DNA from: Priapulus caudatus
Lineage: Eukaryota > Priapulida > Priapulimorpha > Priapulimorphida > Priapulidae
Reading direction: 5' to 3'
Assembly: GCF_000485595.1 (NCBI RefSeq)
Contig: NW_014577446.1
Coordinates: 13,417-71,242, forward strand
DNA: 57,826 bases
The notes beneath the pieces were generated by a model that did no database searches, had not been told where the DNA came from, and was given only the letters and a program-made list of their open reading frames with translations. Shown here piece after piece: positions 30,521 to 43,000 of this stretch. Numbering within the stretch: position 1 is the first letter of the stretch; each line of letters opens with the position of its first letter. The position numbers and the translations under genes were made by a program.

Positions 30521-32539
30521 TAGCACGTAATAGCCTAACAGCACAAAACGCGTTTTGGCATAATGCTTGTATCTCGTGGGTGTATTTAGCGCTCGTGACT
30601 GCTCTATATGCAGACGTCAAGAATTTACTGGATCCTTTGTTTACCGGATAGCAGATCATTGGGAGTTAGTCGTTTTTGCGGGGGATGGAGTGACGGAAGA
30701 ATGCTCTCTTTATTCACGCCAGTTACTGCTAAACATGACAGCATTTATTCGACAATTTTCGAAGCGCTTCAAAAGCTATTGCTTTTATAAGAGTTAAAAG
30801 GGATGGAAATTGAACATAAACACTAGGTATAGAACATAATATGCGCATTAGCCCGCTGCAAGCCATCTACCCATTTCGAATGCGACTCTGTATAAATATA
30901 CCCGAGCTGGGCAATTGAAAGAGCTCAGTGTATTCAAAGTAATAGTCGTGCGGGGGTTTATCGGGATGCTGGAACGCACGCTTAATGGCATGCCATTTAA
31001 AAGCACGGGAGAGCAAGAGCCGTTGCTAGGCATGCGGTCTGAGCACCTCTGTCCGGTATATATAGGCCCGGCAGCTACACGTCACCGGTGCCATTCAGCA
31101 GATAATGTGCCTATACACTGTTGACTATAATGCTATTACTATTAGCCGGCTTTATGAGCACAACCAGATACAAAACTTCTACTTTAACCTTCTACTGGCT
31201 AATTCTACTCTACTTCTACTTCTATACTCGGTCGTCCGTATGACTAAACGTCCAGGGAGCTGCCGCAGAAGCCGTCCGCAGGGCAGGCGTGAGAGATTTG
31301 CATGGAACACATATTTTTAAATGTAGGCAGTAATGTGTTCCAGAGATCGAGGCTTCTCTGGGCCAGGCGCTCATTGCGCCTAGCACTGCTAGCTATAGGC
31401 ACTCTGCTAAGCTAGCAACGTTGCTGAGCTCATTTGCGCGCTAGCGCAGGTACTAGAGTGCGACTAGTATAACGGCATAAAACGCTTGCGCGTAACTGCT
31501 ATACGTATATGCCTAGCGTTTACAGCTATGTTCTCGGCGGCCACAGGCAGCCCCGTTTCAGGCACGCGTGGACAAAACGGATGGACGTGAACGACGCGGG
31601 AGGACGATGGCAAAACGTGACAGGCCGTGATTGCCGTGGACTGCTGCGCCAGCTTTTTAATCTGCCAACAGATTTGCCATGGCAGTCACGGGGGCGGATG
31701 AGAAACCTAGTAGGCGTAGTCAAACGGGGTGAAACGCAACTAAAACGTGACAGTACGTAATAGGCCGTAACAAAACTTGCGAGGGCGTCCGTAGTGGAGA
31801 CGGAACGGGTACAGGACGGGTTCGCCCGGCCGCGCTGACGGCGCGTTGCGTCTACTTACGGACTGACGACGGCGCGCGCAGGTCCTAAAACTGACTAAAA
31901 CTAAAAGCTAAAACTAAAATGTTGAGTAGTGCCCAGCTGCTGCTTCTGTCTTTCGATAAGGCATTCGCGGTCACGCCCCACATGGTTTGGCCTTTTTATC
32001 CCGCACTTCTTCGCCTTCTTCCTGACTGCTACACTCTGGCCTTGCCCTTTCTGCAAACTGCTGCGCCTTGTTTCTGCATGATGCAAGACTGGATGTAATG
32101 GCACGCCAGCAAACATGCAACACACAATATTCTTCATCTTGGACATTCATGATGTTGTCCTCGTCGAAATCTCAGGATACAATGATTGCTATTGCTTTGG
32201 AGCTTCTTTTTATAAGCGTGGGCACAAACGTGCTCCAAAGCTGCCCACGGCGTACCACGTATTCACATCCGTAGAAAGCCTTGACAGAACGTGATAAACG
32301 TGTCAGACCTTGATCAGATCGTGAGAAGACGTGAGGATAACGCCATCAGAACGTGACGGGCCGCAAGGGAAAGCGTACTGCATCCGTGTAAAACCGCGGA
32401 CCGAACCGTAGTGGCGGCCTTGGAGCGGCCCCCGGGACTCAAGCAGCCCCTTCCTCCCACGCCGTCACGGATACCGTGATAGACCGTGAGAAAAACTTGG
32501 CAGACCTAACAAAACTTGAATACAAGAAAAAAATGGCAT

Positions 32540-35500
32540 AATCCGCACGGCGCACTAAGTTTCGGGCAAACGGGCTGCCGTGGCCGCCGCGAACATAGTG
32601 TAAACGTAACCGTACCGTAACGTAACCGTAACTATTACCGTAATTGCTATAAACAGACGATGTAATTGGTTGGCGGCATAGACGCCCAAGTGGCTAACGT
32701 CGGATCGGCATCTCGCAGCCCGCCTCACGTCCGTTTGGGCCTTGTCCCAACTTGCGCACGAAACAACGCCAACGTTGAAACCACAAATAAGAACGCGCAC
32801 CAGTCAACCCCGTTCAACCCCTTCCTATCACTGGCAAACTATAATCCTCATTGTGTGGGGGAATGCAAGCGCAAAAAACGGCAAATTTTGTTGCGGCGAT
32901 CGCGAGTATGTTTCAACGGCTGACGTGATTTTGGGCTGCGAGTCGAAACTCGATAGCTTCGATTCAATCTAGCAGAAAAATTTCCTACAGGAATTATACC
33001 GGTCTTCCGCAAAGGCCGCAGCCGCTCCAATGGTGAAGGTGTGTATATTGCAACAAAGCTTGCTATGCTGACTATTGTGCGAAGAGCTGAAGGTGCTGAA
33101 TACTGAAGATGCGAAATCATCTGATAAAGTCACCCATGCTAAACGCTAAAATCCCTGGTCATGGTAGTTTTTACGCCCAACCGGATGAAACGCTGAGAAG
33201 GCTAGAACAGCTCGATCTTTCCCTCCAAAGCCGCTTCCGCCTCGTTGCCACGACAAAACCATCCACCTAAGTTAGAAGATAGAAGGGAAGTGGGGAATTG
33301 TGCGATGTAGAGGAGAGGTGGGTGGACAGGGGGAAGAGTTCGGGAGTGGGGGGGGGAAGAAGGGGGGTCAGGGGAAAGTGGGCGAGAGGAGCGGGTCTGG
33401 GGCATTTCAAGCAGACAAGCGGTCATCGACTGGATCTCAGATTCCCGTCGTCCAAGTGCTGACCATCCAGGCGTTGTCACAACTTCTGGAAATCCAAGCG
33501 GATCACGCACATATGCGCAGCTGACAGCTTGAATCTACCGAGGGGAAAGAAATAACTTTGGACTTGACTTTTTACGAACAACGTCGTCCTGGTCAAGTCG
33601 TTTAGCACTGGCCCCATGGATCGGCGACCATTGACATGGTCGTGGTGGAAGCGACATTAAACTAATGCGGGCAGCCACCCATTACGCAAGATCGGTCCAG
33701 CAGTTACACGAAGGCAGATGGCCGACGGATCAGAGAAGCAAGTTACCGCAGTTACAGTTCCGACATTCTGGACCACTGATAAATTGAGGCAGAACTCGCG
33801 TAAACGATAACTGGGAAGCTTGTTTAAAGCTTGGCTACTAGACATCACAAAGCGACTCATTCCCTCATTGCTACTGCAGGAAGCCGACCAGTTTTTATCG
33901 TGGTTTTGATCAATCACATCAAGAAAGCTGTTACTGCAAAGAAACAACGTCTCTTTTTACCCTCGCCCAAGAGAAACGCCTCGGACAAGACCCGTGCGTG
34001 TTACAAGGCTCAGAAGGTACTTGTGCCGAAAACTTATTCTACTTCAGACACCGGAGATTACATCACCAGATTATTCTGGAATCCAAGCCTGAGCCAGCAT
34101 AACCCAAACTTTTTGGCCGTTACATTAAGTCAAAGAGGAATGACGGCTCTGACAGGTGTTGTCGCATATTCGTGAAGGCAGCAGCTAGTTAGTGACTCTC
34201 GTAGCTAGGCCAAACCTTTTAAATAACAGTTTTAATCAGCCTTACAAAGAGGATACAGAGAACGTTCGCGTCACCCACGTGTGAGACTATACCCAGCTAT
34301 TGTAGACGCTGGTGAAAGCATCCCCACGGATGTCGAGTTGTTAACCTTCAATACGTCTAAATCGTCGAAGAGCAGTGCCGCAGACTACATTGCTAATAGG
34401 CTTACTCAAGGAAGGGCAGCCGCATCGAGATTGCCCCCATAATCACCCGGCAATTTCCAACAATCATATGTTGCGTGGTGAAGCTACCAGCATTAGATTG
34501 GAAGGAAGCCAGGGTTACCCCAGTATTCAGAAAGGTGATCGAAGTGCCATGAGATTCAGCGCGACCAGTGTCATTACCTGTGTGTCGACAAACTCATGGA
34601 GCGTGTCGTAAGCTGGCGCATAATCAAATAGACCACCTTGATTGGCTTAATAGATCCTCTCAGGCTCTACACGCATGCTTCGTAGCTTCACTCATCGCTT
34701 CTTATCTCGCTGATGAACACCGACACGACTTTTTGAGTTCGCTTTGATCCGTAAGGTACAGGTGGATGTTGCAGGTATTAGACTTTAGTAAAGGCCTTTG
34801 ACACCGTACCCGCAACCTGCGACTCATGACAGAAATTACATCAGTGCGAAGCATCAGGGAGCATTAAGGTTATCTGAATCAATGGATTTTATACAGGCGA
34901 TGGACCCAACAAGTCGTCATTCGATGGACGTGTCATCTGATAAAGTTGAGGTGGAAGTCCTGTGGTACCTTAAGGCACTGTCTTGCCCTCGCTATCTTTT
35001 CGTACTCCACATTAATGACCTTCTGACGCCGTCGTATCTCAAGTGAGGGCTATTCGCGCGACGGGACTGGCCTGATCTAGCAGAGAGATAGATCGATCGC
35101 TGACGAGATGAGAGCTCCGCGGACCTAGGAACGCCTTCCACGACTGGGCCATCAACTTGAGGCATGCGATTCAGCAAGCAAAGAAGTGTAACATACCTCC
35201 GAACTGCCATCGACGAGCTGGTACTCCATTTTTCCTTCTTCTTACGAGTTGGATAAGCATATCTTAGAGGGAGCTGACCACACTAAATACCTGATCGGCC
35301 TGAACTTCTCCTTCAACCTAAAATTAGGAACGACCAACATCAGTGGCGATTTGGCAAAGCCAACAGCACGCCTGCGTTTTTCTACGGGCGAAACTTGAAA
35401 TTTGTCGCAAAAAGCACTGCAAGAAGTTTCATATAAGTCATTAGTTCGGTCAATAAATTAAGAATTTGCATCTATTGTTTGGGATCGGCGTTTTCTTGGT

Positions 35501-35940
35501 CAAAAACATTGATAAGTTGGAAAAAGTTTAGGAGAAGGGCAGCCCAGGTTCGTTATGTAGACGGCTGACCGGTGTGACAGTTAGCGGTTACTCGATAATG
35601 CTACGGAACTCTGAATTGGCCTTCCTCATTGCTTCAGGCGGCGGAGCGATCCAACGCATTAGCATTCCATGAAGAAGATAATGTTCTTCATCAGTGGCGG
35701 TACGAGCAGCTCAGTATTAGCCAAACCTGGACCCCCTAGCGAACACGCAGTAAGAACAGTCATAAAAACTTCAGACAGTGTGGCGAGTCAACACCGACGA
35801 GTTTCGCATTCTTCTATTGCCGAGAACTATTTCAACAAGGTGGGAACCAGGGTTACTGAGTGCGATGATAGATGCTTATCTGTTCCACTGCCGGCTGACG
35901 ACAGACATCTAAGCCGCAACACGCTCCTGCGTTATTATCC
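32540..35940 (+). mobile_element. non-LTR retrotransposon, copy 2 (dead, insertion-riddled)
   Basis: Same element as copy 1. Endonuclease remnants TADVILGCESKLDS are at about 32920. The GGDFN region is split by a purine-rich insertion at about 33269-33410. RT remnants follow (AACAATCATATG..., GTACCTTAAGGCACTG at about 34967). The 3' part 35400-35940 is longer than in copy 1 and in opposite orientation to the copy 1 homologue. Confidence 0.75.
33269..33410. repeat. purine-rich insertion in the endonuclease domain
   Basis: G/A-rich sequence (GGGGGGGGGAAGAAGGGGGG and similar) replaces the codons around HLGGDFN that are intact in copy 1 at 22208-22235. Its origin is unknown. Confidence 0.65.
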
Positions 35941-37077
35941 ACGTAACGTGGGCTAGCGCAGAAAACATCCAGATCCAGAACGCCAACCGACTATCCCTCC
36001 CCGGTGGCCCCGCCGGCCATGCTTGGATCGGAGCGCGCTTCCGTGTAATTGATCACAGTGGTCGCCCCACGCGAGATTCGGCGCAGAGAAGGCGCAGAGT
36101 GGAAAATTTCATCAAGGCGCGCTATCGCTGTTGATGTCGTCTGCTTGCATTATAGCCTGGTCGTATGCACTGCTGCGTGAACATAATTACATTTGAGACG
36201 CATCCGTAATGTATTACATGGCGGTGAAAAAAAATGCTAGCCCGGCGCGATTATGCGATGGGCGCGTCTGGCCACGAAATGCAATCGGCCCAAATTCGCG
36301 CATTAATGCAAACTCTGCCACGATTACACTCAGCATATTAAAGTAGTAATTTCGTTATCGATTATAGCCAGAAGATCAATAGACTAAATCTGTCAACGAG
36401 ACAGGTCGCGGGCGAACAGGTCTGTCGGCGTGACTTTGGAAATAACTTTCCCGGACGGGCGTAGATTGGAAGCACTTAAGTGTTTAAGATTAACGTAAGA
36501 TTAGTTTAGTGTTAAGATTAGTGTTTGAGTATCCAGTGGGTTAGGGTTAGGGTAGGGTTAGGGAAATAAGGGTATAATAATATAATAATAAATAATATAG
36601 GGAAATGATTTATAAAGCGTTTTGGCAGTGACGTCATAAGACGTGATCACGTGCCATCATCTACGCCCCGGGGAAAGTGACACACAGCACCCGATCATCT
36701 TAAACGTTATGAGATAAGGAAACGTTCGCGACATCTTAGCAAACATTGTGAGAGGAAGTATGCCTAGTGATATGCCTTACCCGCAGCGCTGAAATGCACG
36801 CGGTGCTTACCCGAACACTAATATATTATAAGCTTCACAAAATGAGGCGAAATCAGCGAGCATCCCAAATGAAAGTTTTGCCATTACGGATAATCATGCA
36901 GTGGCATTTACAGTTAGACGTATAGGCTTGCCAAACGCGGTCAAGTGGGGCACATATATGTGCTAATCTTTTATTCATTATCCTTGATTTAACGAGTACA
37001 CGACGTGTATAAGCTAATTCCCAACCGTCGTCTGTGTAGCATACGTACACTGCCGGCGCTCAATAGAATCACGTGCC

Positions 37078-37166
37078 TAAAACAAATAAAAAATTATTAA
37101 AGATAACAGAAAAAGAAAAAGATACAAATAAAAGAATAACAGACAAAAAACAAAAAAAAAAAGCAT
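37078..37166. repeat. A-rich insertion in block Q copy 2
   Basis: About 85 bases of AAATAAAA/AAAGAAAAAG type, absent from copy 1 at about 25590. Confidence 0.7.
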
Positions 37167-38499
37167 GCCGACACTGATTCACAGTTATGAATATCTTAGG
37201 AAAATGTTATTACACGCATCATGTACCTTGCTCAACTAACTATTTCTACGAACCGATATCACCGACAGCAGGCTATAGATAATAATGATAAATAATAATA
37301 ATAATGATTCGCGACACGGCGCTAGTCAACTAAGTGATATATCTGCCTGCTGGTCATATGGACGTCATACTGGAAGACTAGGCTATATTTAATGGTAGGT
37401 TCGTGTACTAGCTAGGTACTTGAACTAGCGTTGACAGTTCTATGAACTGAATTTGCAGTAAATTAACCTAGCTGTTCTGTAACGGCGTCTGGCACCATGA
37501 ACATCACATCCGCATTTCATAAGATGAAATCAAAATTCATTGGAATTCATGCGATCCCATGGTAATCATACGAATACAGACAATAGCCTCCGTATTGATC
37601 GCAGGAATTTTCACCTGCCACAATATGGGATTTAGTATAGGTAGATTCAGCACCATGCCTAATATACATTTATATTTCGGGTATCATAATAAAAACTAGT
37701 TCCTATATAATTGTCATTGACGTTGCGCGTCGAATAGTTATAAACGTCGACAGAAAGGTCGTATGTCGTGTTGGCGCCGGATGCAACATCTAGCGCGACC
37801 TGCTCATGCGGCGTTCACATCAAATTCAACGGTTGCGTTACTTTGCATGAAGAAGGGCGGACAATCAAGCGTGTCGCTGACGATTGCATCAAGCCAGAAC
37901 AAGCTCGGATGAATCCCGATTATTCTGCTCAAACACAATCATTGCAGGCCTTTAAATTACGCGCAGTCAACAGGAATCAGCCGAGCTAGCTATATAGATA
38001 TACGGTAGCAGCTATTAGATGCAGTGGTACCTAAGCCCACATTGAAAAGGTGAACTTGCAGCGCTGCTCTCCGCCCCACCCTCCCAACCCGCCGTTATAT
38101 ACTTATTATATTTTAACTTGTGAATGTGTATATTGTACTTCATACGCTAACGTTATATGCATTCTAGGATAGCATCGAACGTACTACCCCAAATCACTCT
38201 CGCGCTTGCGTATAATTATGTCGATAACGATATTCTGCAGGCTCTGTCGCCGACGTAATAAAGTATCTGTGAGTTATTATAGCCGATATATCCGCCATGT
38301 TTCTAATGCGCACTAGCACGTAAACAAACACTACGCTGTAGACGGCCGCATATTATATATATTATATATATAGGTAGCAAGCTATAGATAGTGGTACCAA
38401 GAGTACTCTGTTATGTACTCGTGTGGTACTAAGGCCGCACATTGAAACGTGTAACGCTTTGGCAGCGCTGCTCTTCCCCCCCGCCCGCCACCCAACCCG

Positions 38500-38990
38500 C
38501 CGGTACAGAGAGCGAGAGTTTGAGAGACTGAGGAAGGCGGCAGGAAAGATAGCGCGAGGGGCGGTATTAAAGGAAGAGGCTGAGCGAGAGAAACGGTGGC
38601 AAGGGGAGAGCTAGGACGGGGCAGCAGAACGCGTGTCACTACAAGAAATAACGAAATGAACGAAATATGTCAATGATAAATTAAACATGAGTCAAGAACA
38701 ATCATTATAGTCGTACATGTCAACAATTAGCATTGTTGGATTTATACCTGGCAGCGCGAGAATTGAAAGAGTACATCAAACGTGACACGAACGCATGTAG
38801 CTTTTAACAGGCAACTTTTATGTTTGTTCCAATCAAACTAACTGCGCTGGGCACAGTTATAATTTATATAGCTGGCTAGGCACGCGCAGGTGGCAGAGCG
38901 AGAAATAGCTGCAGCCTATTGGCAAACACACGTTCTACTCAAGATGTATCGTTGCTCATCCGAGGAACACTGTCTGCCAGCGTACTGCTC
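38500..38990. other. no gene recognised
   Basis: Transition from block Q to unique sequence. The 38510-38600 stretch is GAGAG/CGGCA-rich. No supported exon. Confidence 0.5.
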
Positions 38991-39003
38991 GTCTACGCTA
39001 TAC

Positions 39004-39230
39004 CTGGCGTCAGCAGTGTTCGCCTGATCACGCACCAACCACCATCGTGCTTCTCCAGCCTGTCTAATCCCTCTGCTAGTACACCTCCAAGATGAAGCTG
39101 CGAGCAGGAAGTGACAACCTTCAAACCTTCAACGCGGTATCGATCAACTGAATGGTGCGCACAGTAAAAGTTGGATTCTACAATCATTTTCGTCGGAACG
39201 AACTCAGTGGCTATGTTTTCGAAAGCATTG
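39004..39230 (-). CDS. possible internal exon of an unrecognised minus-strand gene
   Basis: A clean open minus-strand frame is bounded by a CCGCTTAG acceptor and CCAG|GTATAG donor. It reads NAFENIATEFVPTKMIVESN, FYCAHHSVDRYRVEGLKVVT, SCSQLHLGGVLAEGLDRLEK, HDGGWCVIRRTLLTPG. The composition is protein-like, with no low complexity, in contrast to frames further left. I do not recognise the family. The acceptor has a weak polypyrimidine tract. Confidence 0.35.
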
Positions 39231-39341
39231 CTAAGCGGATTTGAGTAGGTATGTTTAGATTTCACGTACACCGCATTCGCGGGACCGGAGACAGCGATAC
39301 AAGAGAATTGTCAGGCGGTAAGAGTGGATTACTCGACTGGT

Positions 39342-39366
39342 NNNNNNNNNNNNNNNNNNNNNNNNN
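39342..39366. other. assembly gap (25 N)
   Basis: Run of N between noisy block sequence on the left and clean sequence on the right. The missing 5' exon of the GH3 gene may lie here or nearby. Confidence 0.99.
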
Positions 39367-39368
39367 AA

Positions 39369-39369
39369 C

Positions 39370-39413
<44 letters not shown>

Positions 39414-39438
39414 AACAAACAAACAAACAAACAAACAA
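39369..39438. repeat. (CA)n and (CAAA)n microsatellite
   Basis: CA repeats, then CAAACAAACAAA, directly after the gap. Confidence 0.95.
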
Positions 39439-39719
39439 TAACAAACATACGCTAAATTAGACACAGACACTTGCGCGCGTACGCATACATACACATATAA
39501 ACGTAAACCTGTGCAATTCTATTTTAAGGCGTAAGGTAGGAAATAGATATTATAAGAGCTATTAAAAGGTACGCGAGATGATTCAAAAATGGTGGCTTCT
39601 CAGGAAGGATATCATGGAGGATGTTTTGAGCATTAGTTAATGGGAATTTAAAAAACATGGTGTAGTTACACACATCCTTTCGTCCAAAGAGAAATTGAGA
39701 AAGAGGGAGCGGGAGAGTT

Positions 39720-39720
39720 A

Positions 39721-39772
<52 letters not shown>

Positions 39773-39785
39773 AGAGAGGGAGAGC
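39720..39785. repeat. (GA)n microsatellite
   Basis: AGAGAG run upstream of GH3 exon 39900. Confidence 0.95.
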
Positions 39786-39899
39786 GCGCATCTAAACACG
39801 GAGTTGCGTATATTTACCAGTAACACTATATTCTGTTCTTACTTCGTGCACTTTAATATGTCTAAATATGTCTAAACTGCTAAACTTCTCTCATTGCAG

Positions 39900-40090
39900 T
39901 GTTGAAAGGCGCAGCATTCCTATTGTTGGCAGCAGCATGTTTACACATGTCGCTGCTCGGGCCAGTGTCCAAGAGCCACAAGTGGTGGTCAGTCATCGTA
40001 CAGTATCTTTTCATGATGGTATTTCGGATAGTTGGTAATGTCACTTGCAAGAAATTTAACGAGAATTCAAAAGCAATAAAGAAGTCCCAG
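39900..40090 (+). CDS. GH3 exon a: hydrophobic N-terminus
   Basis: Acceptor CTCTCATTGCAG, donor GTATGA. Begins with two bases of a split codon, then LKGAAFLLLAAACLHMSLLG. A split A|TG start codon is possible but unproved. Confidence 0.85.
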
Positions 40091-43000
40091 GTATGATATG
40101 ATCACCCCTTGTTCCTTCCTCTGTTTGCCACGTGCAGACTCAGAAAAAAGGTTATCTTGGAAAATTCTTGAATCATAATTTATACCCGATGTGCAGCTAC
40201 CGATTTAAGTCATGATGCTGGTATTTCCGACACATAATATGTATTTTATGTCCGAGTTTGCAGAGTTAAATAACACAATAATTGTGGAAATAGTCATTAA
40301 AAATTTGCTGAAGAGTTTTGTATAAACTAATTAAAGCTTTAACACTAATAAACATTGATTTCAAACCAATTTGAATTGGTTTGAAACCAAAAATTCATGA
40401 TTTAATTTTGAAGGCGTATACATCGTTTAATTGAATAATTAAGGGCGTATATTTGATACTTTATAGGTGGACTATATAACTGCATTATACATATTTCTGA
40501 CTATTAATTAAAATGACTTGAATTAAGGCTTTGCACATATATCTCTAGGATGAGTTCCTAACAGGCATGCTTGACAATGCCAAGAACACTGAATATGGAA
40601 AAAGATATAACTTCTCTAGCATCAAAAACAGAGAGGAGTTTGTGAAGATCCACCCCCTCACCACATACAATCATTATAAGGTAAGAGTATAAAAAAAAAC
40701 AATATCTTGATCCGCCGTTTGTGATCCGAGCGTACAACGTGATATATATATATATATATATAACATATTATGAAAGTGCTTAATAGTGGGGTTATCTCAA
40801 AGAATATCGCTTTGACATGGCTATAGTAAACCAAATGTCTCGGCAATGGACCTGTCACAGTACGAACTTTTAAAATCATGGCTACGTGAAATAAGCTCGA
40901 CGTGAAGACTCAATACACTTCGTATTTACGCAGGACTACATAGAGCGTATCATGAATGGAGAGACTGATGTGATGATCCCTGGTCAGCCATTGATGATGG
41001 CCGTCACCTCCAGTACTAGCAGTGGACAGTCCAAAGCACTGCCCGTCGCAAAGGACTACTACACTAATATGATGATGACCGTAATGAAACAGACAGTTAT
41101 AGTGTTGTGGCCTCTTGCATCTAGACACTAAACAAGTCCTTTTCTGCTCATCACACGGCCCCAAAGACCCGGATATTTATTATTACCGTATAAAAAAAAT
41201 AATTAAAAAAAAAGTGTTGTATATATATAAGAAGTCATCGTACGTAAATAAAAGATTGCACTCAGTAAAACATAATTCATTTACTACACTACAAAAGTCG
41301 CAGTTTAATATTCGCGCACGCTTACAGCCTTACTGCGGCTATGGCTTATGCGATCTCTGCAGGCACTACAATAGGATGCATAGTAGGCTAGTGGGATTTC
41401 TGAAAAAGGGTGCTGTATAAGCTTCAAGGAGAATTTTGGGGGTAAAAGTTGGGAACCAAACTTTTTAACATAATTCGAGTATGCTGAATCCGATAAGCCC
41501 GGTTCCCAAGCGAAATTTTTAGTTTTTGGCCATCTAATATGCATAAACAAAATGGCCGCCAGAAATCCCACCAGTCTATAGGTAGCATATATGAGACTAT
41601 ACTACTGTGACATGTGTGGGTGGTACTTGCTCACTGGCATGTCCCTATTGCAGTTTATGTCCTACATTTTAAAGAAAGACGTAAAACTAAGAATTAAAGA
41701 AAAAATTATAGAATTAAATTAAAATCCGAGCATTTTAGCGATGCCAACCTCCTGCAAATATTGCCTATTTGAAATATACGTGGGTTATCTTTAATGGCAA
41801 TGTTATGTTTTGAAACAGCTTGTTGGCGTGTGGATGCAGGAATTACAGAACTTCCCTAACCAGCGTTGTCTTGGAAAGACCCTTCGAGTATACTTTGCGC
41901 CTAAAATCAGGTAAGAATAAAGCATCGGGAAGTCCGGATGATGTGTTGGGGAAAATTGGTCGTTAAAATGTAGGCGCTGTGAAACCCGTTTATATAACCT
42001 GGATTTGTAGACAGTGCGTGATCAGAGTTAACTATTCGAAGTCATAAAGCTTTCATGTTCACCAATTTCTAGATACACGGACGCTGGAATACGCATGGGC
42101 CCTATCTCCACTCCACCTCCTGACTGGACGACCAGTAAGAGACTAGACGATAACTAGTTATGCATGTGCAAAAGCGTGTTAACTTACAACGAAAATTAAA
42201 CGCAATTAAACTAATCTAGGACTACTACCCACTGGACAACTACCCCCTCGACAACTACCCCCCGGACAACTACCACCCGGACATTTACCACCTAGGACAA
42301 TTACCACCTAGGACAACTACCACCCGGACAACTGCCACCCGGACAACTACCCCCCCCCTAGGACAATTACCCCCTAGGACAACCCTAACCCTAACCCTAA
42401 CCCTAACCCTAGGGGGTAGTTGTCCGGGTGATAGTTGTCCGGGTGGGAGTTGTCCTATGTGAGTAATTGTCCGGGTGGTAGCCCCTAGTTTTCCGGGGGT
42501 AGTTGTCACCAGGGGGCAATCGTCCGGATACGCAATTAAACATCACTAATGCTTCTAGATGTGCCATGGCTTGGCATGTCATCTGTCAACAGCTGTCACA
42601 TACACAGAAGGGGTGAATGGGGAGAATAAAACAAAGAGGAAAACGGATGATATTAAACATTATGTTTTGCAGTAGGAGCAGCTTGTTGACAAAACGTGTA
42701 AATCACACAAACAATCACATGAGTTTTGTACAGTTTCTGTTTAACTTTCTCGGGCAATATTCTGTATCATAAATCATGTATTAATAATATATATACACGT
42801 TTTTCATCCTTTACTGTTTCCACCTTTTACTTGAAGTTTACGAGTCTTGTATATATTTCTTCGACAGATGTATTCCAGCAGCTAGCGACGACACCTACAG
42901 AGGCATTTAACCATGTTCTACCGGAAGCCGACATGCTCTACATTCACATCCTGTTTGCGCTGGCCGACAAGTCACTGGGTAAGCGTTTCAAACATAAAAC

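Larger units (their letters stand above)
29070..31370. repeat. block P, copy 2 (segmental repeat)
   Basis: Matches 13168-16480. It lacks the pentamer satellite of copy 1 and carries an extra ~425-bp segment at about 30095-30520. Confidence 0.7.
31440..38500. repeat. block Q, copy 2 (segmental repeat)
   Basis: Second copy of 20430-27400, with a high density of single-base insertions relative to copy 1. Confidence 0.8.

Noticed and set aside
39251-39494. Frames crossing the N-gap
   Set aside because: They contain undetermined residues and CA-repeat translation.
42381-42411. True telomere
   Set aside because: Short CCCTAA tract in the middle of a gene intron, flanked by its own inverted repeats and a 12-bp direct duplication; interstitial.
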